NCBI RefSeq assembly: GCF_900142015.1
Contig: NZ_FQZN01000001.1
Coordinates: 248,001 to 312,000 of the forward strand
Origin: Bacteroides stercorirosoris
GTDB lineage: Bacteria > Bacteroidota > Bacteroidia > Bacteroidales > Bacteroidaceae
Direction of reading: 5' to 3'
Length of the DNA stretch: 64,000 nt
The notes beneath the pieces were generated by a model. The model had not been told where the DNA came from. It did no database searches and worked only from the letters and a program-made list of their open reading frames with translations. A program made the position numbers and the translations under genes. Positions 39,701 to 46,939 of this stretch are shown piece after piece (position 1 is the first letter of the stretch; the number at the start of each line of letters is the position of its first letter).

Positions 39701-39745
39701 AAGATAAACATAAGTTCTCTTCACAAATGTAAAAAGTGTATTCAT
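36725..39745 (-). CDS. SusC-family TonB-dependent transporter (PUL2)
   Basis: Outer-membrane importer of about 1006 residues. The start at 39745 (MNTLFTFVKRTYVYLLMCAV) yields a signal peptide ending LSAQ; upstream in-frame codons are rejected. A carboxypeptidase-regulatory domain (ITGLVTDDKGEPLIGANVVL), a TonB-box region (LDDVVVVGYGVMKK), a plug (DGVVIGSINDVNPNDIASVE) and a barrel ending TLTFGLQLGF are typical. Upstream lies a 151-bp gap after the second GH3 gene without an obvious promoter, so it is probably co-transcribed from 44769. Confidence 0.95.
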   Translation of the reverse strand: MNTLFTFVKRTYVYLLMCAVLVIVAMPLSAQNISSGTANQQITGLVTDDKGEPLIGANVVLKGSSSIGVITDLDGKFSLNAPLQGTLQISYIGFHAQEIAINGKNHFTVKLQEDSNTLDDVVVVGYGVMKKSDVISSVTTIKTDKMTKAATLDIGEMLRGRAAGLKITTSENAGPGGSSNIQIRGTNSISGGTTPIVVADGVVIGSINDVNPNDIASVEILKDAAAQAIYGARAANGVILLTTKRGEAGKARVSYQGYYGIQNVDRNFDVYTPEEFIQYKREAYRTTNNNQYGADSDVFSQLELESIQNGQFIDWQKELMRTGTIQNHDLTVTGGGEKTKVFVSGNFMKQTGVVPATDFIKGQLRFNLDQEITRWLKVGLNTSLSISTKNDPGVAGLLRDAVTCSPLGSVYDAEGNLNMHPTGLQENWNPLIDLQEKTSTTKSRNDLVNLFFDFKIFKGLTYRLNVSRRSWNAKVETYSTANSKAGSYTGMGSGTIKNQDENEWTLDNILSYDNQFGKHHVSGTLIQSWNERNKHSNQMDGSLIPNDLLGVYGIEAAGKVIPTLSASQRRLVSTALRMQYDFASKYYVTISGRRDGSSVFGAQNKWAVFPAMALGWNVYQEEFMQNFEQLTNLKLRGSYGSVGNEAIQPYGSIASADQWDYYTTKKLTGYTPGAVLSNPKLKWETSTTLNLAVDFGFFNNRLSGTVEWYNTRTKDLLIDRSISSVTGYSTIKDNIGEIQNRGLEIQLEGVVVKSQDWDVQLGMTFARNRNKIIKLFGDLDGDGKEDDYPINNWYIGQPINVSKIYEVAGIWQEDEIDEIPKSAQPNAQPGDIKIVDRTGDGKLDDDDKILVSQFPKWNGSFNASVRYKNVDFSMDIYTVQGITKYNPFLADYNYGGNMRAVFNGVKVNYWTPENPTGNFPRPTTNGALEMGSIARQDASYVRMQNITIGYTLPKAWLAKMRLSNVRFYFTGQNLLTLTDYESYSPEQPADKYPEARTLTFGLQLGF

Positions 39746-39896
39746 AATTAATTGTGTATTAATCAAATTTTCAGTATTAGTTTCTCTACTCATAAACTCA
39801 AACGAGCTTTTTAATCAGTTTCATTGTTTCTCATGGTTATAAATTTAAGATAAATAATGGGATTAATTTATAGTATTGAACGTTCATTATACAGTT

Positions 39897-42314
39897 TCAG
39901 GGTTGCATCATTTCAAACTTTCCTTTCAGTCGGATGTCTTCGGAACTGCTACCAATCAGGACTTCAAACTCACCCGGCTCTACGATCCAGTGCATATCCT
40001 TGTCAAGCATTTCCAGATCTTCGGGAAGAAGGGTGAAATGAATACGCCTGGTTTCCCCCGATTGCAAGGTAACCCGTTGGAAACCTCTCAACTGAGAATC
40101 ATAGGTAATCACGGAACTTAACTTATCACGCACATACAACTGCACTACTTCATCACCCGCCCGCTGTCCGGTATTTGTCAGATCCATAGATATTTCTATC
40201 TTCCCCTGCACTCCCTGTCTGTCAGGAGTAATATGCAAATTCTTATATTCGAAAGTGGTATAACTCAATCCATATCCGAAAGGATAAAGAGAACCTACTA
40301 CCGCTGTTTTGCCATAGCCGTTGGGACCGTCACCCGGTTGCCCGGCATGTGAACCCGGCTTGAAGGGAAAGTTCAGTTCAATCTGTCCCAGAGTCTTAGG
40401 AAACGTTACCGGCAACTTTCCTCCGGGATTATATTCTCCGAAAAGAGTTTCTGCTATCGTCTGTCCGCCGATGGAATTTGGGAACCAGGCTTCAAGAATA
40501 GCAGGTATGTAGCGATTCTCCCAATTAATGGTAAGCGGTTGTCCGTTAATAAGCACCAGAACAATAGGTTTCCCGGTTTCGTACAAAGCCTGCAAAAGTT
40601 GTAGCTGGCGTCCGGGCAAACCCAATCCTGTGCGCGATTTACTTTCGCCTACTCGGTGTTCGTCCTCACCCAATACGGCAATTACCACATCACTCCGGCG
40701 AGCTTTCTCCACAGCTTCCTGAATTTCCAGGCGTTCTTCCTCCGTCAAAGGAGTCGGAATGATTTCACTTTCCGGCCAAGTGGCATCCACTACTTCGCAT
40801 CCTTTGGCATAATGTACGGTTGCCGCCTGTCCGACGTAATCTCTGACACCCTGCAACACGTGGATTACCTGCAAATTCTGCGGCCCATAGCGGCTGACAT
40901 AAGCGGTAGTATCCGTAGCTAAAGGACCGGTAACCAAAATGTTCCGAAGATTACTCAATTGAAGAGGCAAGAGATTGGCTTCATTTTTCAATAGCACCAG
41001 TGATTCTCTGCCCATCTGTTTCTCAAACTCTCTGGTATCAGGTGAAGCTACAATCTTGTCAGCAGCTTTCGTATCCGTGACATACGGACTGTCAAAAAGC
41101 CCTAAGCGGAATTTAACCCGCAACACATCTGCTACATTCCGATCCAGTGTCTGCATGGACACACTTCCTTCTGCAACCAGTTCACGCAAGGGCAATACGA
41201 AATCGGAAGGTTGCGTAAAATTCGTTTTCACGTTGAGTCCTGCTTCTACCACTTGTTTCACTGCTCCTTTCATGTCCTGAGCCACACGGTGCTTGCTATA
41301 GACAAACTCAACTGCTTCACTGTCGGAAACGACATAACCGTCGAAACCATATTTTTCTCTCAGCAACTCAGTCAGGAAATAATAACTGCCGGATACGGGA
41401 ATACCGTCCCAATCATTATAACTGCTCATCACTCCCATCGGATGAACCTCGCGTATAATCTTCCTATAAGGATAAAGATGCAACTGGTGCATTTCGCGGG
41501 GAGCGACATGCGGGTCGGTACGTGCATGCCCATCACGTCCACCTTTGGGGACACTGTACACAGCAAAATGCTTCAACGTTGCAGCAACTCCCTGCGACTG
41601 GATGCCAGCCACCATTTCCTTGCCCAATGTGGCTACATGAAAAGGTTCTTCACCGTAACATTCCAGTACGCGCCCCCAGCGCGGATCGCGTGCCAAGTCC
41701 AGAATAGGAGCATATACATTGGTGTACCCCAAAGCTTTAGCTTCACGACCTACAATCTCTCCCGCCTGTCTGACAAGAGCAGCATTCCAGGTGGAACCGA
41801 TGGAAATGGGAGCAGGAAGCGGAGTCGCGCGGTCGTGATTGAGTCCATGAATCCCTTCGTTGCTGAAATCAACGGGAATACCAAGGCGTGTTTCTTCAAT
41901 AAACCAGCGTTGCACTGTATTAATGGCTTCAGCATGCTTACTGAAAGGGTACGAATATTGAGTCTTTACAAGCCCATTGAGATGTTCGTCGATATTGGCA
42001 ATACCATCTTTCCATAATTCCTGTTTCCAAGCAGGGGTAGGCAGTTCGTCTTTAGCAACTCTCTTATATCCATATAAGGTAGCTAATTGACAGGTTTTCT
42101 CCTCAACGGTCATCTGCGAAAGCAAATCGACAATGCGGGCTTCGATGGGAGCCGTCGGAGTTTCGTAGATGTCTTTCTTCCCGTTTTTATTCAGATCTAT
42201 CCAGTCTTTATGATAGATCGTTTTAGACTTTTGCGCCAGTACCGGTTGAGATACAAAGGCACTTAGAAAACAAGCGATACTTATTATAATCAGTTTTTCA
42301 GTAGGTGTTCTCAT
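39897..42314 (-). CDS. GH3 beta-glycosidase, second enzyme of PUL2
   Basis: About 805 residues from ATG 42314 (MRTPTEKLIIISIACFL; signal ends VLAQ). An N-terminal extension typical of secreted Bacteroides GH3 enzymes (KDWIDLNKNGKKDIYETP) precedes the catalytic domain, with nucleophile Asp in YVVSDSEAVEF. SDSEA in place of SDW marks a different GH3 subgroup from the other two GH3 enzymes here, common among beta-xylosidase/beta-glucosidase-like members. The C-terminal fibronectin III-like domain (VQLYVRDKLSSVITY) is complete. Likely periplasmic. Confidence 0.92.
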   Translation of the reverse strand: MRTPTEKLIIISIACFLSAFVSQPVLAQKSKTIYHKDWIDLNKNGKKDIYETPTAPIEARIVDLLSQMTVEEKTCQLATLYGYKRVAKDELPTPAWKQELWKDGIANIDEHLNGLVKTQYSYPFSKHAEAINTVQRWFIEETRLGIPVDFSNEGIHGLNHDRATPLPAPISIGSTWNAALVRQAGEIVGREAKALGYTNVYAPILDLARDPRWGRVLECYGEEPFHVATLGKEMVAGIQSQGVAATLKHFAVYSVPKGGRDGHARTDPHVAPREMHQLHLYPYRKIIREVHPMGVMSSYNDWDGIPVSGSYYFLTELLREKYGFDGYVVSDSEAVEFVYSKHRVAQDMKGAVKQVVEAGLNVKTNFTQPSDFVLPLRELVAEGSVSMQTLDRNVADVLRVKFRLGLFDSPYVTDTKAADKIVASPDTREFEKQMGRESLVLLKNEANLLPLQLSNLRNILVTGPLATDTTAYVSRYGPQNLQVIHVLQGVRDYVGQAATVHYAKGCEVVDATWPESEIIPTPLTEEERLEIQEAVEKARRSDVVIAVLGEDEHRVGESKSRTGLGLPGRQLQLLQALYETGKPIVLVLINGQPLTINWENRYIPAILEAWFPNSIGGQTIAETLFGEYNPGGKLPVTFPKTLGQIELNFPFKPGSHAGQPGDGPNGYGKTAVVGSLYPFGYGLSYTTFEYKNLHITPDRQGVQGKIEISMDLTNTGQRAGDEVVQLYVRDKLSSVITYDSQLRGFQRVTLQSGETRRIHFTLLPEDLEMLDKDMHWIVEPGEFEVLIGSSSEDIRLKGKFEMMQP

Positions 42315-42404
42315 AGACTTATTTATTGTTTTTATTTTCGGCAAAGATATGGGGGGAGAGGGACTTGCTACTCCCCCAATTCATCTAAAAAGGTGCACTA
42401 TTCA

Positions 42405-44711
42405 TCATTTTATGGTAAACAACTCCCTTTGCAGGTCAATATCACGGGAAGAATTCCCGATCATAACCTCGAACTCACCTTTTTCCACACCATAGTTCAT
42501 ATCGATATCGTAAAAACTAAGTTCTTTGGCGGTGATATTAAAAGTGACTGTCTGGCTTTCTCCGGGTTGCAAAGTAATTTTATGAAAGCCTTTGAGCTCT
42601 TTCAATGGACGTACTACCGAACTGTAGCAATCGCGTATATACATCTGTACCACTTCCGTTCCGGCTCTTTCACCTATATTCCGGACTTCAACAGAAGCAC
42701 ACAGGGTATCCTGTTCGTTTATCGACTTGGCAGATAACTTCACAGGGCTAAATTCAAAAGAAGAATAATTCAATCCATATCCAAACTCAAACAGATTAGT
42801 ACTTTTTCCCGTACCGTACGGGAACCATTTGCTCGTTTGCTTGTGGTTATAATAAGTCTGAACCTGACCGGCAGAACGGGGAATAGTGATGGGAAGCTTT
42901 GCTTCAGGGTTCACTTTCCCGTATAAGATTTCCGCAACAGCCTGTCCGCCGAAGGGACCAGGCTCCCAAGCCTCAACCAATGCAGGAATATTTTCAGCAA
43001 TCCACTCAGTGCTTAACGGACGACCGTTGACCAATACAACAATAGTGGGAACTCCAGTTGCATAAATTTCTTCCACCAACTGTTGTTGCAAACCTACCAA
43101 CGACAATTCATAACGGTCCACATTCTCACCGCAAGTTTTGTCTTTCCACATATAGCGCATGGAGTTCTCACCCACCACTACAATAGCCAGATCGGCTTTT
43201 CGGGCTCTGTCTTTCGCTTGCAAGACACGAGATATTTCCATAGTACGCAAATTGGTGGCAAAAGGGAAGAAATCAAAGTCAGTCTGGGGAGAAACCATTC
43301 GCAATCCCTCAATGACTGTAGTCACACAGGAGTCCGGCTGTTCAAAAGCCCAGTCACCCAAAATAGTCTGGTTGTCAGCATTGGGACCGGTTACAAAAAC
43401 CTTTTTATAACGGTCGCCATCCAAAGGAAGCAGATTATTATCATTCTTCAGAAGCACAATACTTTTTCTCGCCATTTCGAGTGCTGTTTCACGATGTTCG
43501 GCACTGAACAGAACTTGGGAGACTTTCTTTTCATCTATATAAGGATTCTCAAACAAGCCCAGTTTGAATTTGGCAGTTAGTATCTTGCTGACGGCATCAT
43601 CTACGCGGCTCATGGGGAGTTCCTTTTCATTAACCAGTTCTATAATGGCATCCGCAAACTCAGGACCATGCATGTGCATATCCATCCCGTTCTTCACGCT
43701 TTGCAGATATGCGTCTTTCAGCGTAGCGGCGGTGCGATGCTTTTCGTGCACCTGCTCAATATCCATCCAGTCGCTCACTATGAACCCGTTGAATTTCCAG
43801 GTATCTCTCAGGATATCCTTCATCAGGTATTTACTGGTATGGCAGGGCACTCCGTTAAGTTCATTATGTGCCATCATGAAAGTATATGCGCCGGCATCCA
43901 AACAGTCTTTAAAAGGAGGCATGAACACTTCGTGCAATGTACGGTCGGAGATATCGCAAGGAGCACCATTGATGCCATTGACAGGTTGGCTTCCACCGAT
44001 AAAGTGTTTGGTACAGGCCAGTACTTTATCCTGTCCGGTAAAGTCACTTGTCTGAAGTCCTCTGACAGTAGCCGCTCCCATCTGTCCTACAAGAAAAGGG
44101 TCTTCACCAAAGGTCTCTCCCACCCGTCCCCAACGGGCATCACGAGCCACTTCTACATTGGGAGTAAATGCCCAATGAGTACCGGTGGCACGCATTTCAA
44201 GGGCAGTCTGTCGAGAGGCTTTTTCAGCCAGTTCCGGTTCGAAGGTTGCAGCCTGTCCGATGGGAGTAGGATAAATGGTAGCTCCTCTGTAGAGTCCGGT
44301 ACCATGAATGGCATCAATGCCGATGAGTAAAGGGATTTTAAGGCGCGATTGCATGGCATACGATTGTAATCGATTGGCTTCTTCACTGGTAATTACATGC
44401 AGAAAAGATCCGATAAGCCCTTGTTTGGTCATTTCAATCAGTTCGGTAGAATGCAGATCAGGATAAAATCCTTTGGCATGGCTTTTCTTCATTTCCTCCA
44501 CCGTCATGTCTTTTTCGGCAGCTTTCATGTGTTCTATACCTACGTATTGTGACATCTGTGCTACTTTCTCCTGCAATGTCATACGGTTCATCAAATCATT
44601 TACCCTTTTCTCCACAGGTTGGGAAGCATCCAGATAAAGCGGATCTTTATTCTTATCGGAGCACGCTGAAAAGAAAATCGGCAGCATCATAACTAATAAA
44701 TAAATTCTCAT
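42405..44711 (-). CDS. GH3 beta-glucosidase, lipoprotein, first gene of PUL2
   Basis: 768-residue GH3 enzyme with a lipobox (MLPIFFSACSDK), so it is lipid-anchored, unlike the other two GH3 enzymes. Catalytic domain contains LLIGIDAIHGTGLYRG and nucleophile Asp in FIVSDWMDIEQV. The second domain has VVLVNGRPLST, and the fibronectin III-like end has VQMYIRDCYSSVVRP. A promoter box at 44769-44776 lies 58 bp upstream. As first gene of the locus it may act at the cell surface on incoming glycan. Position and anchoring are seen; surface exposure is inferred. Confidence 0.92.
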   Translation of the reverse strand: MRIYLLVMMLPIFFSACSDKNKDPLYLDASQPVEKRVNDLMNRMTLQEKVAQMSQYVGIEHMKAAEKDMTVEEMKKSHAKGFYPDLHSTELIEMTKQGLIGSFLHVITSEEANRLQSYAMQSRLKIPLLIGIDAIHGTGLYRGATIYPTPIGQAATFEPELAEKASRQTALEMRATGTHWAFTPNVEVARDARWGRVGETFGEDPFLVGQMGAATVRGLQTSDFTGQDKVLACTKHFIGGSQPVNGINGAPCDISDRTLHEVFMPPFKDCLDAGAYTFMMAHNELNGVPCHTSKYLMKDILRDTWKFNGFIVSDWMDIEQVHEKHRTAATLKDAYLQSVKNGMDMHMHGPEFADAIIELVNEKELPMSRVDDAVSKILTAKFKLGLFENPYIDEKKVSQVLFSAEHRETALEMARKSIVLLKNDNNLLPLDGDRYKKVFVTGPNADNQTILGDWAFEQPDSCVTTVIEGLRMVSPQTDFDFFPFATNLRTMEISRVLQAKDRARKADLAIVVVGENSMRYMWKDKTCGENVDRYELSLVGLQQQLVEEIYATGVPTIVVLVNGRPLSTEWIAENIPALVEAWEPGPFGGQAVAEILYGKVNPEAKLPITIPRSAGQVQTYYNHKQTSKWFPYGTGKSTNLFEFGYGLNYSSFEFSPVKLSAKSINEQDTLCASVEVRNIGERAGTEVVQMYIRDCYSSVVRPLKELKGFHKITLQPGESQTVTFNITAKELSFYDIDMNYGVEKGEFEVMIGNSSRDIDLQRELFTIK

Positions 44712-44768
44712 ATATAATAAAGGTATTAAATTTATCCGACCTTACATAAGCCATTCGATTTACAGTTG

Positions 44769-44776
44769 CAAATGTA
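44769..44776 (-). promoter_or_regulatory. -7 promoter box of PUL2
   Basis: CAAATGTA on the plus strand reads TACATTTG on the minus strand, matching TAnnTTTG; it would drive the six-gene PUL2. The upstream segment 44777-44865 is the likely binding region for the hybrid two-component regulator. Confidence 0.6.
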
Positions 44777-44865
44777 GCGGGAAGGGAAAAGAAAGAGGTA
44801 CATTATACGTCATTCCAGGTGCACAGATGTTCATATATTGCCTTCTACAAGGCTTATATGATACA

Positions 44866-44908
44866 AAATGCGGTGTAACCATTAAGATCACACCGCATTT
44901 TTATTTTT
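44866..44908. terminator. Hairpin terminator, probably the original 3' end of the HTCS gene
   Basis: AAATGCGGTGT (44866-44876) pairs perfectly with ACACCGCATTT (44890-44900); T-rich tails lie on both strands (TTATTTTTT on plus, TTTTGTAT on minus). Removing the transposon places it about 25 bp after the hybrid regulator stop codon, so it is best read as that gene's terminator, now displaced by 4.5 kb. Confidence 0.75.
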
Positions 44909-44909
44909 T
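44902..44909. repeat. Left copy of 8-bp target-site duplication
   Basis: TATTTTTT directly abuts the left terminal inverted repeat; the same 8 bases abut the right repeat at 49375-49382. T-richness makes chance matching easier than usual, but the exact abutment on both sides supports a true duplication. Confidence 0.8.
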
Positions 44910-44932
44910 CCCAATTATATACTTTAATGTAC
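44910..44932 (+). repeat. Left terminal inverted repeat of the transposon
   Basis: Starts CCCAATTATATACTTTAAT and continues GTAC; the partner at 49352-49374 differs at two inner positions only. Confidence 0.88.
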
Positions 44933-44965
44933 TAATTTTAATTCTATCTGTTTATATCTTATTTC

Positions 44966-44998
44966 AATAGGGAAATCTTTTGGGTTTCCCTATTTTTA
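44966..44998 (+). terminator. Terminator inside the left end of the transposon
   Basis: AATAGGGAAA (44966-44975) and TTTCCCTATT (44985-44994) form a perfect 10-bp stem followed by TTTATG. It points inward and would block transcripts entering from the left flank. Confidence 0.75.
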
Positions 44999-45105
44999 TG
45001 CCCGTTTTCAAGTGAATCAAAGAATTTTGTTAAAGAATCCTAAGTGGATAACACTTGAGATTGGATTTGGGTATAATTCGCCAAAGTAGTTTTCATGGTA
45101 GTAAA

Positions 45106-45217
45106 AACCAAGTGTTCCAAGTATCGTACTGGAGACACTTGGTTAATGTTTAAATGAGCAATATTAATTTGTCTTAAATAAAGGTCAAATACCCAAGTTG
45201 AATTGAAGTATTTGACC
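45106..45217. repeat. Two strong inverted repeats in the transposon's left non-coding region
   Basis: AACCAAGTGT (45106-45115)/ACACTTGGTT (45135-45144), with further pairing AGTA-TCG-TACT in its loop, and GGTCAAATAC (45183-45192)/GTATTTGACC (45208-45217). All are perfect 10-bp arms without T-runs. The motif CCAAGT recurs in both. They may be transposase or host-factor sites or RNA hairpins. The rest of 44999-45259 shows no gene. Confidence 0.65.
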
Positions 45218-45259
45218 ATAAAGATAAATGTTTCATAATAATTGTTATATCAACCTTGA

Positions 45260-45314
45260 TTTGTAAGGGCACTCTGATATATAATTTTGATAGTTCATAA
45301 AAGGACTATCAAAA
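45260..45314 (+). promoter_or_regulatory. Promoter with operator-like dyad for the 35-residue peptide
   Basis: TTTG (45260-45263) and TAATTTTG (45282-45289) fit the -33 and -7 boxes with an 18-bp spacer. A perfect dyad TTTTGATAGT (45285-45294)/ACTATCAAAA (45305-45314) covers the end of the -7 box and the predicted transcript start near 45296, which is where a repressor would bind. Confidence 0.6.
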
Positions 45315-45319
45315 ATAAA

Positions 45320-45427
45320 ATGAAAAATAGAATCATATTCATTATTAAACTATTAGAGATAGTCCTAATAGTTTTAGAAATGTTCCATGAAATACTTGAA
45401 ATATTGGAACATCTTAATGCCCTGTAA
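45320..45427 (+). CDS. 35-residue hydrophobic peptide, unknown
   Basis: ATG 45320 to TAA 45427. The peptide begins MKNRIIFIIKLLEIVLIVLE and ends EILEHLNAL. It is nearly all Ile/Leu/Val with regularly placed Glu and Lys, so it is likely an amphipathic or membrane-inserting helix. It has a dedicated promoter and a terminator 24 bp after the stop, giving a transcript of about 190 nt. AGGACTATC (45302-45310), just before the start codon, can pair with GATAGTCCT (45358-45366) inside the gene, enclosing the start codon. Size and hydrophobicity recall type I toxins, but no antisense promoter was proven and the RNA itself could be the functional product. Confidence 0.5.
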   Translation: MKNRIIFIIKLLEIVLIVLEMFHEILEILEHLNAL

Positions 45428-45450
45428 TATACAGGAGATATGTAACAAGA

Positions 45451-45482
45451 ACCCGACTCAGCCAAGTCGGGTTTATTTTTTA
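45451..45482 (+). terminator. Rho-independent terminator of the small peptide unit
   Basis: ACCCGACT (45451-45458)/AGTCGGGT (45465-45472) with a 6-base loop, then TTATTTTTT. Strong canonical form. Confidence 0.9.
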
Positions 45483-45667
45483 TGTAACATTTTATCTTTA
45501 AATATGTATATGATAATTATACTCAATTGTTTTATTTAAGTATCTAATTTTTAATCACTTATGTTTTATATATTAGGATTTTTTATTATATTTATATAAT
45601 AAAAATAACATGTCAATTGGAAACAGAAATAATCAATATTGTAGAAATAATAAAGAAGAATAAACAA

Positions 45668-46582
45668 ATGCGAGAAGTAAAGTCATTTATTGATTTGATG
45701 AAATCCTTTTATGATGAAAAATCATGCAGAGAATTTCTTGAAGATATTAAATGGCGTGGAGAACCGATTTGCCCACACTGTAATTGTCAAACGAAAGAGC
45801 ATTATAAGTTAAAGTCTAATGGAGAATTTAAAGGACTATATAAATGTAAACGATGTAAGAAAAGATTTACGGTTACTATTGGTACAATGTTTGAAGGTAG
45901 TCATGTATCATTAAAGAAGTGGTTCTATGCATTGTATATATTCTTAGCCCATAAGAAAGGAATAAGTAGCATACAATTATCTAAGGATATAGATGTAACA
46001 CAGAAAACAGCTTGGTTTATGTTGGAACGAATAAGACATAATTTGAAAGACAAGCTTGTAGTTCAATTTAATGATATGACACAAGTTGATGAAACCTATG
46101 TCGGTGGTAAGAATAAAGGTAGAGTAAAGAATGCACAAGGAAGAAGCCTTAAAGTTAAGACTCCCGTAGTAGGTCTGTTATCTAATGGAATGGCATATAC
46201 AGCCGTTGTTCCAAATACCGGTGGAAAGGTTTTGAAAACGATAATCAATACTTTAGTCAAGGAAGGTTCTACCGTTATAACAGATGGATGGAAAGGTTAT
46301 ACTGGAATATCGAAAAATTATATTCATAAAGTAGTTGAACATAGTACTGGTGAATATGTAAAAGATGGATTCCATACCAATAGTATTGAGGGATTTTGGT
46401 CACACTTGAAACGTGGAATATTAGGAATATATCATAAAGTAAGTCCAAAGCATTTGGATAAATACTGTGATGAATTTGCATTTAGATATAATACGAGAGG
46501 ACTAACAGATGTTGAAAGATTTACTTATTTTACGATGTCAGCATATAAAAGATTAAAGTATCAAAGTTTGATTTCCCCATAA
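45668..46582 (+). CDS. IS1595-family (ISXO2-like) transposase
   Basis: 304-residue DDE-type transposase. An N-terminal zinc ribbon (CPHCNCQTKEHYK then CKRCKKRFTV) precedes an RNase H-like catalytic core. Likely catalytic residues are Asp in QVDETYVGGK, Asp in VITDGWKGY and Asn/His in the FHTNSIEGFWSHLKRG block, the DDN/DDE pattern of the family. The frame is open to a TTG at 45617; ATG 45668 (MREVKSFIDLM) gives the usual start. A 17-codon frame 45610-45663 ends 4 bp before it and may couple translation. No -7 box is evident. Intact, so transposition competence is plausible. Confidence 0.93.
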   Translation: MREVKSFIDLMKSFYDEKSCREFLEDIKWRGEPICPHCNCQTKEHYKLKSNGEFKGLYKCKRCKKRFTVTIGTMFEGSHVSLKKWFYALYIFLAHKKGISSIQLSKDIDVTQKTAWFMLERIRHNLKDKLVVQFNDMTQVDETYVGGKNKGRVKNAQGRSLKVKTPVVGLLSNGMAYTAVVPNTGGKVLKTIINTLVKEGSTVITDGWKGYTGISKNYIHKVVEHSTGEYVKDGFHTNSIEGFWSHLKRGILGIYHKVSPKHLDKYCDEFAFRYNTRGLTDVERFTYFTMSAYKRLKYQSLISP

Positions 46583-46652
46583 GAATAGGTAAATTTGAAT
46601 TGAAAATAGAAAAAGAGCAGTTCGCGAAGTAGCATTTTTGCTAAATAGTTCC

Positions 46653-46660
46653 TATATTTG
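46653..46660 (+). promoter_or_regulatory. -7 promoter box of structured leader and UDG-like operon
   Basis: TATATTTG followed by CATTG; predicted start near 46665. It implies an untranslated leader of about 275 nt before ATG 46940. Confidence 0.65.
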
Positions 46661-46663
46661 CAT

Positions 46664-46930
46664 TGTCCCAAGTGGACAGACATAGTTTAGGAAGCGTTTA
46701 GCTTATTCCTTGTCAATGAATCTGGACAATTCACCTGCACTGAGGAATATGAAAGAATGCTCCCTTTGGTTTGCATATATAGCACTGATGTGTTGATATA
46801 CAGCCAAAGGCGTGAGCTGTTTTCATTTTTCGGTGCAGAGGTAGTCCAGAACCCATTGACGGAATTTGATAACAGTCTTGCGCCTTCCCTATTTTAGAAA
46901 ATGCTTTCTTTGAGACTGGGGAGCGCAAAG
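46664..46930 (+). ncRNA. Long structured leader RNA or stand-alone ncRNA
   Basis: Helices seen by eye: 5' hairpin TGTCC-caagt-GGACA (46664-46678). A long imperfect hairpin follows with ATTCC (46705)/GGAAT (46861), GTCAATG (46712)/CATTGAC (46854), TCTGGAC (46721)/GTCCAGA (46844), CTGCAC (46735)/GTGCAG (46833), GAAA (46751)/TTTC (46821), GCTC (46759)/GAGC (46814), CCTTTGG (46763)/CCAAAGG (46804), TATAT (46776)/ATATA (46796) and CAC/GTG around a TGAT loop. A last stem TTGCGC-c-TTCCC (46878-46889)/GGGGA-GCGCAA (46918-46928) encloses AGAAA-atgc-TTTCT and ends 11 bases before the start codon. Such nested perfect pairing is very unlikely by chance. No known Rfam class recognised. Confidence 0.65.
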
Positions 46931-46939
46931 TGATTGTGT

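Noticed and set aside
46664..46930. Retron or IscB/TnpB guide RNA
   Set aside because: No reverse transcriptase or RuvC/HNH nuclease is encoded in or next to the element.
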